Shown here: positions 1 through 10,709 of the stretch, piece after piece
Layout of the letters: each line of letters begins with the position of its first letter
Numbering within the stretch: position 1 is the stretch's first letter
NCBI GenBank assembly: GCA_001986395.2
Contig: MQVO02000018.1
Span: 620,001 to 684,000 of the forward strand
Reading direction: 5' to 3'
Source of the DNA: Irpex lacteus
Taxonomy: Eukaryota; Basidiomycota; Agaricomycetes; Polyporales; Irpicaceae
Length of the DNA stretch: 64,000 nt
Translations under genes and position numbers: made by a program
The notes under the pieces: generated by a model
What the model was told of the DNA's origin: nothing
Databases searched by the model: none
The model's input: only the letters and a program-made list of their open reading frames with translations

Positions 1-466
1 TCTCAATATTTTCCTGTCCTGCTTCGGCCCTCGGGCTGGGCAGGCCATTTTTTTGGCTTCTATATTCGGCTAACCCTAACCCTAATAACTCCCTAATAAG
101 TCTTTATGTAGTAGCATTGGAAATATCTATCTAATCAAAACATCGAGTAATTACATGTCCAATTTGCTTTCGCTGATCTTGCCTCATCACACACTTCATG
201 TCACCTTGCCTTCGTTCAAAGATATGTCGCAAGGAGACTGTACTGTTGCCAAAGTACTCGCGTAATCGTCGAGCATGATGTGCAGCATATCGCACAGATT
301 ACGCTTATGTCCGTTGAACCGCGGGATGATATCATGGTGCCTGTCAATGCGCTCTGGTGCCTGCTCAAGCACACCAGCCGGCCGTATACCATGCAACCTT
401 CCGTCTTGACCACCATCTACTCGTAAAATCGGTTCGCTTTTCCTAGCCTTTGGTTCTGCCTATGGA
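1..466. other. Left-edge intergenic region / upstream of vacuolar protease gene
   Basis: No gene is supported here. Two things are visible. Around 17-51 a GC-rich self-complementary stretch (CCTGC ... GCCC TC GGGC ... GCAGG) could fold into a hairpin. At about 70-87 two CCCTAA units occur in tandem, which could be a telo-box-like promoter element or a short interstitial telomere-like tract; two copies are far too few for a chromosome end. The rest is probably the promoter and 5' leader of the gene starting at 467. Confidence 0.5.
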
Positions 467-3400
467 ATGTCGCTCAAACATTGGTTAACGGATCCGTTCA
501 AGTTCTCGCCAGTTCCAGTCTCGGTGCTGCTGGTACTCATCTATGCAGTGGTGTTTACTTCGGTGTCCGTGACGGACGAGACACCGAGCCTTCCTAAGGA
601 TTTCAAAGGTCTCGATTTGGACAAGGCATATGAGGATTTGCATATTGTGAGTTGTCGAGTCTGGTTCTACCATGTGCAATAGTCTCCTATTACGCGTGTC
701 GCAAGTTGTGGAGTCTACAATGTGTTCGTGCTCTTACGGTAATGCGTTATTACTTCCCATTCCACGACTGGGAGCTGTTTGGCCCTACTCCGTAATCCTA
801 CTGGCATTGCGTTAATGAAGACTCACGGACTGTTATGACGGCCTGCCGAAGGGTGCTACACTACACCAGGGGCGATACACTACACCAGGGGCGATACACT
901 ACACCAGGGGCGATACACTACACCAGGGGCGATACACTACACCAGGGGCGAATTGTCATGCTAGCTCATGCGGATAAGCATGGATATTAAGCTGGTCTTC
1001 TTTTCTTAAATGACCCTTACAATGCCGCTAAGCATGACGCAGGATGTACCTGCGCCACGTTTAATGTTCCCATGGCATTTTACGCAAGGAAGTCTACTCT
1101 TAGACGGGAAGCTCTCTGCCATACCGTCTACTAGTAGACTCATCTTTCTAGTTCAACAGTGATCATACATCGTACTTAACTCACCTACCTTCTTTGTAGC
1201 TTACCCAGCGCCCACGACCCGCAACCTCGCATGCAAACGACGATGTATACGACTTCTTATTGCATCGGCTACAACCAATAGCAGCATCACAAGAATACAT
1301 TCACCTCTCAGAGGACCTCACGTCCAATGCAACTTTCGCAGCATCATCGAACGGCGGCCGCGGAACATACTTCGAAGCCTCCAATATCCTTGTGAAGATT
1401 GACGGCACAGACGCACCAGCCGTGGACTCAGATGGTGTCCTCTTCTCCGCGCACTATGATTCTGTCTCGACTGCTCCCGGGGCGACCGATGCTGGCATGG
1501 GTGTGGTGACTTTACTACAATTGGTGGAATACTTTGCGGACCCCAAACGAAGACCTCGGAGGACGGCTATATTCTTCTTTAACAATGGCGAGGAAGACGG
1601 TCTCAACGGGGCTCATCTCTACTACGAACATCCATGGTCAAATTTAACTACAACATTCATCAATTTGGAAGGTGCAGCTTCTGGAGGGTGAGCTCCCTGT
1701 ATTCTAATTTAGCGCAGTAACTTATGATCTAATAACGACGTGATCATTGATACAGTCGGCCTGTACTCTTTCGGTCTACTTCCTTAGCTGCAGCTCGGAC
1801 TTTCACCGCAGACGGCGTCACCCATCCGCACGGCAACGTCTTGTCTGCGGACGCGTTCGCCACCGGTGTCATTCGTAGCGGAACTGACTATTCCGTCTTC
1901 GAGAAGGGCATCCCAGGTTTGCACAAACTGTTCTTCTCCACCAAAGACAAGCCACTGACGCATTGTTGCTTGCAGGTGAAGCGGACGGTATGAACGGTAT
2001 TGACTTCGCATTCTACAAGAACCGGGCTTTCTACCATACGAAATTCGACTCCATCCCTGGTATGGGCCACCAAGAGGCGAGGAGATCGTTGTGGGCTATG
2101 CTGGAGACGACAAGAGGTGCTGGATTGGCCCTGCTGAACGATGATAGGGTCCACGACGATCATGAGCCTGGAGTCTATTTCGACAGTAAGTGGTCATGCT
2201 TAACGAGGTTAGTCGTTGTCAGCTAACATAAAACGTGGCAGTTCTTGGCAACACTATGGTGGCATTGTCTAGGAAAGCGTTGTTTGTCCTGCATGTGACA
2301 ATCTTGATTATTGGCCCTATCGTTGTGCTGGGCCTGCTGATGTGGGTACTCGTGCTCACCAAGGATACCTTCGGTAAGTGTGCAAGTAGATGATCGGAGC
2401 CGTAAATGCTTACCACTCCTTTCCAGTGGTCGAGTCAGGCGAACATTTGTCTCCCTGGGCACGGGTAATCAATGCACTAGCTACAGTGATTGGCTGGGGC
2501 CGCTTCTGGATCTCCTTGCTGGTCACCATTGGCGTGAACATTGGCATCGTTGCCGGATACGCCAACATCAATCCATTCGTGTGTCCTATAATACTCATTT
2601 TCTAGCCATGCATCTCACTCATACCTTCCTGCAGGTGATTTACGCGAAGCCCTATTTTGTCCTCACTACCACTCTCGCCACATCTTTCCTCGCTCTTGGC
2701 CTGTCTCTCTCTCTACTCTACAAGGTCAGGCCATCGCAGCCTTCCTCCCAGAAATTCGCGATTATCCTAGAGGTATACCTCCTCTCATGGATATTCCTTG
2801 TGTTTGGCACATTCCTCCTCAATAACAAAGGCGTCGGTGGAGTCTACCTCATCACCGTATGGAACGTCTCTGCCTGGGTTGCTGCAGTCCTTGCTCTGGC
2901 CGAGGCTGTAGTGAGAGCCCGCGCTACCGGAGGACGTGGTAGAGGCGAACTCAACCTCGTCGGCGATCCCGCACCATCGCGAGAGGAAGTTGGCCACAGA
3001 TTCGTCGCTGGCGTGCGATATGACGCTCCTCCTCAACCCGCAGACGGAGGCGAGGAAGAAAACGGAGATGTGGAGCCTGTTGAGACGGAGCCGACGGAGA
3101 TCACGCCTCTGATGCAACAGCAGAGACGGCGGTCAGTTGGTGGGAGGGAGTATGTCGTTGGTATTGACAATGACGGTGTGCCTGTGGATGGCGCGAAGGG
3201 ATTCCATGCTGCCTACGAGGAGTCTGGATGGTGGATCTTCCAAGCGTTGGCGTTGATTCCGGCTCCTGCGATTCTGCTGTTCCAAATCGACCTACAGGCG
3301 TTGTATGCTCTGAAGAACACCTTGGCAGACGGCACTTCGCCAGTAACTGGTATGTGGCATTTATGATATTATGTGAAGCATGCTAATTTAAACCCTATAG

Positions 3401-4290
3401 TCTACGGTGTTTTGTCTCTTCTCTCCCTGCTCATCTTCATCAACATCGCTCCGTTCGCGCACCAAATCCACAGACTGGTATACGTGACTGCCCTCGTCGT
3501 AATCGCCTTTTCGTTGATCGTAACGTGGACCGCATTCCCATTCGCGCAAGATGCCCCGTTGAAGACGTTCTTCCAGCAAAGCATAGAGCTCAACTCCTCC
3601 AGCGTTATACCGTCTACAGGGATCCCTCGCAATACCTCGGCTGGCATTGTACGGGCAGTCACTGGACTAAAGGGGCGTGGCTCCTATATAAGCAAGCACC
3701 TCATCCCCGAGCTCCCTTCTGCATCCGGAAAGGACATCACTTGCGTTGCAGAACCAACGTTCCCCAAGGGCATCTCCTCTTGCTCTTGGGAGTCTGACTT
3801 GCTACCCTCGCCCGGCGGAAACTCGTCTGCTCTCCCTAAAGATGCTCCCGCATGGTTTTCTTTGGAGACGAAGCGTCTCAATAGCACTTCTGCGAGGTTC
3901 ATTATCCAAGGCGTCAACACTCGTAGTTGCATCATCGACTTCAACCACCGCATTGCCTCCTTTGAGGCAGTAGGCCCTGGTGCTCGACTCTTGCCAGGAT
4001 ATGAAGTCCCAGAGGAGGGTCTCAGTAATCTTATCCTCTGGAGTAGGACGTGGGGCAAGAAGTTTGAGATCGACGTGACTTGGGCGGGATCTAGTCCTGG
4101 CTTCAAGTTGGAGGGTCGTGCAGGGTGTAATTGGGCGGAGTACGCTAGTGCGACGGCTGGAAGCCCACATGCGGTGATCAGTGCGCAGATTCCGGCGTAC
4201 GAGGAGGTGCTGCAGTTCTTGCCTCTGTGGTCGGTGCCGACGAAGTTTGCTTCTGGGCTGGTGGAGGTGTGGACGAAGTTCTCTGTCTGA
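467..4290 (+). CDS. PFF1: Vacuolar membrane protease, M28 zinc metallopeptidase (Pff1-like)
   Basis: Multi-pass vacuolar membrane metallopeptidase of the fungal Pff1 family (M28). Eight exons fit: 467-646, 1200-1687, 1756-1916, 1976-2185, 2242-2373, 2427-2578, 2635-3349 and 3401-4290. They sum to 976 codons, almost exactly the size of yeast Pff1. An N-terminal membrane anchor (VSVLLVLIYAVVF) is followed by the peptidase domain with HYDSVSTAPGATDAG (zinc His and Asp), NNGEEDG (Glu pair) and YHTKFDS (zinc His). Several membrane helices (for example IGVNIGIVAGYAN and LTTTLATSFLALGL), a charged cytosolic loop and a lumenal C-terminal domain follow. Intron 1 is about 550 nt, ten times its neighbours, and holds a 19-bp minisatellite. 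The residue after the zinc Asp is Ala rather than the usual Asp. ATG 467 is chosen because MSLKHW leads into the anchor; another ATG at 462 is out of frame. Confidence 0.93.
857..951. repeat. 19-bp minisatellite, five perfect copies, inside intron 1
   Basis: Five uninterrupted identical copies of TACACTACACCAGGGGCGA begin at 857, 876, 895, 914 and 933. They lie inside the unusually long first intron of the vacuolar protease gene. Perfect identity points to recent expansion or active turnover. There are no spacers, so it is not a CRISPR array. Confidence 0.95.
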
Positions 4291-4674
4291 TTTTACGAAC
4301 CACATATCCTCAAGCGACTCGGATGATATGGACACAGTGTTACTGAATTCGATTGTTGTCGAGGTGTTTAGTGCCGAGGGATACTCAGTTATATCAAGCA
4401 ACTAAACATTTACGGTTTCGGATTCCAGATGTCATTTTTATATACCGTTCTCAGCAATATATGCTTTGTTTTTTCATGCCGTCTTCCCACTTTGAAAAGC
4501 CTTTGAAGTTCGAGGATTCCAGTCACAGGCGTCTAACAAAATATGACGCTACCATAAAAGGCGACCCATCAAATGCGTTTCTGAAGCGTGAAGTCGAGCT
4601 TCAGCTGCTCAGCATCTTGCACACCACTCCCTTTTCTACAACTTCCACCGAGACTTCGATCTTCGCGTCGAATC
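4291..4674. other. Intergenic: 3' end of protease gene and promoter of CCT8
   Basis: AT-richer spacer between two genes on the same strand. It should hold the 3' UTR of the upstream gene and the promoter and leader of CCT8. No separate gene, repeat or RNA is supported. Confidence 0.5.
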
Positions 4675-6776
4675 ATGTCTCTGAAAGTCCCCAAGGCTCA
4701 AAATCTTCAGTTATTCAAAGACGGATACAAGGTATGCATGCGATCTGCATGGCGAGGAAAACGCGACTAAATTACTTTGCATGCGCGGTGTGTACTAGCA
4801 TCTGCAAGGGCTTGAAGATGCCGTCCTAAGAAATATCCAGGCTGTGTCGGAGCTCTCAGATCTTGTTAGGACTAGCTTTGGTCCAAATGGTACGTGCTCG
4901 CACAACTACATGGGTGGTGTGCGTGTGCTAATGAAGCGGGTTCACCAGGTCGCAATAAACTCTTGATCAACCATCTGGGCAGATTATTCGTGACGTCGGA
5001 TGCCGCCACGATAATACGAGAAATCGAGGTCGTGCACCCTGCTGCGAAATTGCTCGTAATGGCATCTCAGGCGCAGGAATCGGAGGTACGATGCACAAGA
5101 ACACTTCAAATATTGAGAGTTTGTGCTGACATGCTGTTAAACTCTGTATAGATGGGAGACGCGACGAACGCTGTAATCATCATTGCTGGCGAGCTACTGA
5201 AGAAGGCGGAGCACCTATTAATCATGGGACTGCATCCCAGTGAGATCACGAGGGGATACGAGCTTGCGTTGAAGAAGGGTTTGGAAGAGCTTGAGAGTAC
5301 GTTCACAAATTTGGCCCATATACTTATCTTAGACTTACGTCTTTGCAGCACTTTCCAATTCATCTCTACCTACACCGTTGACCCAAGAGACTCTCTCGAC
5401 CGCCCTGAAACCCGCCATCGCGTCAAAACAGTATGGATATGAAGACACTCTTTCTTCTTTAGTCGCTGAAGCTGCACTGGCTGTTATGCCACCGAACCCG
5501 AAAAACTTCAACGTTGACAACGTTCGTGTAGTGAAGATTATGGGCGGCAGTTTGTCTGGAAGCAGGGTTGTGCGTGGTATGGTCTTCGGTCGTGAGCCGG
5601 AAGGTAAAGCCCATCTCTATTTGTCTGGTGAAATTATGCTGAAATAACGCTGTCAGGTGCCGTCAAGCGCGTGAAGAAGGCCAAGGTGGCTGTATTTACT
5701 TGCGGTCTTGATATCGCCCAGACGGAGACCAAGGGTACTGTGCTGATCAAGAACGCGGACGAGATGCTCAATTTCACTTCTGGAGAGGAGAAACATCTCG
5801 AAAAGGTTCGAACTTCCGCCTGCATCATGCATACTGGCTAACACGGATGTCGTTCCAGATCTTCCAAGAGATCGCAGACTCTGGCGTAAAAGTCATCATC
5901 GCGGGATCGACAATTGGCGAACTCGCCCTTCATTACTTGAATCGCTTGGACATTGCTGTGATCAAGGTCCTTTCCAAGTTCGAACTCCGTCGTCTATGCC
6001 GTGTTGTCAACGCTACGCCTCTCGCGCGTATGGGTGCACCTACACCGGAAGAGGCTGGTTATGTCGACGTCTTCGAGTGTATCGAGATCGGTGGCGACCG
6101 TGTTACTGTCCTTCGCCAGCTGGTCGACGGTGATGAAGGATACGACGCGGATGACAAATCCGCGGAGAAGACCAGAACTGCGACGATCGTCCTCCGTGGA
6201 GCCACGAGCAACCATTTGGATGATTTGGAGCGCGCCATCGACGATGGTGTGAATGTCATCAAGGCTCTGTTGAAGGACGGCCGATTGGTTCCTGGTGCTG
6301 GTGCCACAGAGTTGGAGTTGTCCAAGAGGGTGGACGCGTATGGTGCTGGCTTGAAAGGCCTTTCTCAGCATGCCGTTCGTCGATGGGCGACCGCCTTGGA
6401 AGTCATCCCACGGACACTCGCCGAAAATGCTCTGGGAGGTGCGGAAGGAAATGAGGTTGTAAGCCGTCTCTGGGCAAAGCACGAAGAAAAAGGTGGTGAG
6501 GCATGGGGTGTTGATGTTGAGGTGAGAAGCTCCGAAGACGCTCATGATATCCTGTAACACAAACTGATCATTCTCCGTATACAGGAGGAGGGTGACGGTA
6601 CTCTCAACGCCTCGGAACACAAGATACTCGACTCACTGGTAGCCAAGCAATGGGCGATCAAACTCGCCACAGACGCCGCAGTATCCGTTCTGAGCGTGGA
6701 CAGCATCATTATGAGCAAGCCTGCCGGTGGACCCAAAATTCCCCAACAAGCAGGTAACTGGGACGACGATGACTGA
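4675..6776 (+). CDS. CCT8: T-complex protein 1 subunit theta (CCT8)
   Basis: One of the eight subunits of the cytosolic group II chaperonin TRiC/CCT, which folds actin, tubulin and WD40 proteins using ATP. The protein starts MSLKVPKAQNLQLFKDGYK after ATG 4675 and continues through short introns (first ones at 4732-4798 and 4890-4948). Chaperonin landmarks include TSFGPNGRNK, the theta-type GDATNAV phosphate-binding motif, KIMGGSL, VLRGATSNHLDDLERAIDD and DGRLVPGAGATELEL. The C-terminal tail is GNWDDDD, ending at 6776. Every exon reads through, so the gene looks intact and full length (about 550 aa). It lies downstream of the vacuolar protease on the same strand with no functional link. Confidence 0.95.
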
Positions 6777-7588
6777 TTATGACTTCATAGACGTTATACA
6801 ATGACATGTACAGTATACATTACCCGGTGTACTCCCGAGAGATCTTTGACCTTTTCCGCTGTGCTGATCGGATGCCCTTTTCCTCCTACTTCAGCCCCAA
6901 TTTCTCCTCGTTTATCCCACGCGGTCATTGCGAGTTACGTCGAAAAGGCACCACACCAGCATGTTCCCGTCGTGTCTGTATTGATGTGACCGAAGACTCC
7001 GCGGCCATAGTGAGAACGAGTATGTGCGGATGAGGACCGTAAATCCGTATTGGGCGTGTATTCAGGCGATGTGTCCAAAGGGTCTGATTGTTCCTGCACG
7101 GCAGTTGTTGTCACCAGCCCAGCGACGAATGTAGCTCTGCGTATTTGTGAGAGAACTGAATGAGGATCATTACATGTTTGTTCTTTTGAGTCGGTGAGTG
7201 CTACGAACGGGGATCCTTGCATAAATAGCTGCTTCTACTGTCACTGGCCCTCTCACCTGCCAAGCTTGCTCTTGTTCACGTACATATCCTTCTCTCCCTC
7301 AACGCGTAGTCTCTAAGCTCGTAAGTCCCAGAGTTTGCTGTTTCTGTACTTTCTGTAGGTACTTTGCATTGCCGAGAGACGTATATGATCGCCGGACTGA
7401 CGCCGATGAGATCTACGGGTTGATCGAGCTGGATCGAGCTGGTTGACTTCAAGTGGAACGTCGAACTGTGGCCACAAGCCAAGGTCTCGATAGCCAATAT
7501 TACCAGCAGCTTACTCTTCTTCTGGACGTCGGGACATGAAATACTAAGCATCTCTTACCTTTGACAGACCAGTAATCCCTCGCTCAAG
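6777..7588. other. Intergenic: 3' end of CCT8 and leader of the GW-repeat gene
   Basis: No gene is supported. A CATAAATAG motif near 7220 could be a TATA element. A possible 5' UTR intron (GTAAGT near 7321 to an acceptor TTTGACAG near 7568) would end just before ATG 7589. A small direct repeat, GGATCGAGCT twice, sits near 7422-7442. Confidence 0.35.
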
Positions 7589-10080
7589 ATGCCAAAGCGT
7601 GCGGCCACACCGCCACCTCCAGAGGATGAACCGCGATACCTGACGGTCGCGTACCCATATCCCCCTCATGCCAATATGGAGCTAGTCCAGGACTGCGCTG
7701 AATTGTCTCGATGGCTTGCATGTATTGTTGGCAAGGACGCAATGATTGCCTTGTTCCATAAACCCTCGGTGTGTGAGATCCTCACTTCATCCTTGTTGAG
7801 TTAGGAATCTGACCATGCAGATATTCAGTCCCCAAACATGATAATTATTGAGGTAGACCGCGATTTTGGTGAATGGAACAAACTGCTGGGCGAGCATCGT
7901 TGGTCAGAGGTTTTCAAGAAGTGCGCGCCTGAGGATAAGGATCGAGTTTCTCAGATTTTCTGGTGCGAATTCAATACTGGACGCCGAGTTCAGAAGTACG
8001 GTAAGTGAAGATATGTATTAATAAAGCAGATCAATACTCAATTTGAAGAATTAAAGGATGGAAGCGAGTCTATGTCGAAGAAAAGTGGTTCACACACTGG
8101 AGAGTTCCAAACGCGTTCGTGCATCCCCATTAGCTTGTGTGGGCGAGGTAATCTGACCCATACCAGTAATGTCGCACATCCATATCCCCCTACCCATTGG
8201 TGCGACGTGCCTGCCGAGGATAAGACAAATGCCCCTTTGTGCCGTCCGCTTCCCGTAGCATCTTTCCCTCCCCCAAAGTCCCAGACTGTCCGGCCGCCCC
8301 CAGGTTTGTTTTTACCATGAATCGCATGTGGATAGTTGATAGAAGATCTTCTTATATAGTCGGATCTGCCGAATGGGCAGCCGCAAAGCAGGCCCCGGCA
8401 CCTAAGGTTAATCCCAAGAGTGCGTGGGGCCGAGGTCTTCCTGCTGCCGTGAAATCGAAGGATTCGCCGCAAATACAGTTGGGCACAAGTACTCACAGCG
8501 GCAGCAGAGGTCAGTAAGAGAGGATACGCGCTCACACGCAGCTACCAACCTCTTATGTTCTTCAGCAGGCAGTGTATGGGGAGGCTCTCGCTCTTCTGCC
8601 GCTCATTCTCCATTGTCGGCCAATGGAGTTCCACCTGGCCTCCCTCCTCTGAACGTACCGTACTCGACCAACGCCGAATCTTCTGCATGGGAAAATACTC
8701 CAGGTTTGACGCCAGGAGGGGGTAGCGGCTCTGGCTCTGGCTCCGACGACAACAGCGACATCATTGGTCGAACCCCTCCCGCCTCTGAAGCCCCGGATGT
8801 TTTCGTTGCTGGTGATATTGAAGATGAGCTGGCCGGCCTCAGTATTCACACGCCTTCATTAAACGGAGAAAATGACGACGACGACATGATCCCGGGTATT
8901 CCTGCTGGTGCGGTGCAACTTGAAGAGCCCGTAGCTGCTGAGGAGAATCTGTGGGCCGACTATGACAGTACTCAGACAACACCCGCGACGGAAGAGATCA
9001 TCTGTCCGGCTCATGGCAAACTATGCAGTAGGGGAATCTGCAAAGAATACAACCGCTTGAAGAAAGCGATAGAGAGGGAGAAACAGGCTGAAGAGAGGGC
9101 TGCTGCTATAAAGGAGAAGAAGAAAGAGAAGAAGTCCAAGGCTAGAAACCCAGGTGAGTATATTATTGATTTAGAGTATCCTGCAAGTAATAACTCGTTC
9201 CTTTGTAGAACCCGAGCGAACCAACAATAAAGTCAAGTTTTCGGCTCCTCGAGCAACTCCTGTTTCAGCCAAGATTCCTCGATCAGGGGCCCCGTCCGGC
9301 GCTCAAACTCCTTTGGACACCGCATCTGCATCTGCTCCTTCACCTGAGCCTCCCGCCGTCAGAGCGCGCCCAGCTCACCTCATGAAGGCTGCCTCCTCTC
9401 AAGACAGGCCGGCTGCAAGTGCAGAGGCGGCCGCACCTGCACGCCCAGCTCGTGGAAGAAAGATGAACTCAAACCCAGCTGCTAGTCCCATGATTAACAA
9501 CTTCCAACCCAAGACCGCGCCCAAGGCTCAACCTCAGACCAAAGGAAAGGCTAAGGCTAAGGTGGAGGACGATGCTAGGTCTGTCGCAAACTCTGTCAAT
9601 GGCTGGGGACGCGTCTCCAGAGACCCTTGGGGAGGAGCTAGCGTTGGCGCACCTTCTGTCAAGGACGACAGGGGGGCAGAGAGCGACGGTGATGACGTGA
9701 GATCTGTCGCCGCTAGTTCTGTGAACGGATGGAGCCGAGTCTCTCGTGGTCCGTGGAGAGGAGCTAGTGTGGGTGCTCCTTCTGTTAAGGATGACAAAGA
9801 CGATGAAGACGCAAGATCCGTTGCTGCAAGCTCTGCTGGTGGCTGGGGAAATGTTTCGCGTGGTCCATGGGGAGGAGCTAGCGTCGGTACTCCCTCTGTC
9901 AAGGATGACAGAGAAGATGAAAGCGATGAAGACGATGCGAGAACAGTGAATGGATCCGAAAGCGGGAGGAGGGGGAGAAGCTGGGCTGATCAGATGGACG
10001 ATGAGGATAATAGGTCTGTCGCTGCGAGCGAGGCGAGTGGGGCGAGTTGGGGGCAGGTGTCTAATGGACCATGGAAGTGA
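7589..10080 (+). CDS. Unrecognised protein with CxxHx4Cx4C knuckle and C-terminal GW repeats
   Basis: I do not recognise a named family. The gene has several exons (7589-7768, 7829-8000, then further short exons and a long 3' part). The N-terminal region is folded-looking and Trp-rich (LIIIEV-like strand, GEWNKLLGEHRW, EKWFTHWRVP). The middle is low complexity. Next comes a compact Cys/His cluster, CPAHGKLCSRGIC, that could bind zinc, then a charged Lys/Glu helix (KKAIEREKQAEERAAAIKE). The C-terminus holds about three and a half tandem repeats of roughly 40 residues, each containing NGWGRVS.GPWGGASVG.PSVKDD-like sequence and separated by acidic Asp/Glu linkers. Trp next to Gly (SVWGG, SAWGRG, NGWGR, PWGGA) recurs throughout, resembling GW/WG Argonaute hooks. 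RNA-silencing or RNA-granule function is inference only. The stop follows GPWK. Confidence 0.8.
9571..10077 (+). repeat. Coding tandem repeat, ~120 bp unit, 3.5 copies (GW motifs)
   Basis: Units start near 9571, 9696, 9811 and about 10009. Each encodes RSVA..SVNGW..VSR.PW.GASVG.PSVKDD or a shortened form. Units diverge at third positions more than at first and second, suggesting the protein motif is maintained. Acidic linkers between units vary in length. Confidence 0.8.
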
Positions 10081-10709
10081 ATGTTCTTCTCTGGGTGTGC
10101 TTTCCTTTCCCTCTCGATCCGTGTTTTGATTGTCTCTTCACGTTCCATGTTTCTCTTCGCTGTTAACTCGTTATTCTCATGCTGTCCATCATAAAGCGAG
10201 GCCAACGTTCTTCTTGCAATTGCTATCCAGCCTCTTCATCCAAGTTTTGCGTTTGTTATGTTCTCGACATGTAACATTGCTATCTGCTTCGCTATCCCCA
10301 TGTTATTGACAGCATCGTGATTTCTCTTTGTTCTGTATGTTGTACTCGTTATCAATGAAAATGCAGAGCTGTACATATGAGTGTTGCAGAAACTGATAAC
10401 CGTGGTTGCCCATGGCACAAACCTACCTCTGCTATGCAAGCGTACTACAGCCAATACTCATGCACGCATATCTCGGAAATATTAATATCACCATCTCGTG
10501 GACCATCTCCAATGGAAGTGAACCAAAAGCCGACCATGACAGTGATTTGCTATCCCGCTTCCAGCCCAGGAATCAAGGTGTGCATTGTAATACAAAATAA
10601 CATCCACAACGCATTTATCAATCCAAGTGTTCCATTCTATTGGGGAACCACAGAGAGCCAGATAATAGGTAGAGGCTGTGTGCCTTCGCATGCCTTGGAA
10701 CGATGGAGT
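10081..10709. other. Intergenic between convergent genes
   Basis: Holds the 3' ends of the GW-repeat gene (plus strand) and the P450 gene (minus strand). An open frame on the plus strand here runs into the P450 exons and is antisense noise. No RNA gene or repeat is seen. Confidence 0.5.

Noticed and set aside
70..87. Chromosome-end telomere
   Set aside because: Only two CCCTAA units, with unrelated sequence on both sides.
857..951. CRISPR-like direct repeats
   Set aside because: Copies are contiguous with no spacers, in a eukaryotic intron; it is a minisatellite.
5800..5825. GGTTCGAAC B-box-like match
   Set aside because: It is the splice donor region inside CCT8, with no tRNA fold around it.
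5994..6620. 208-residue open frame on the minus strand
   Set aside because: Antisense to the main CCT8 exon; no motifs.
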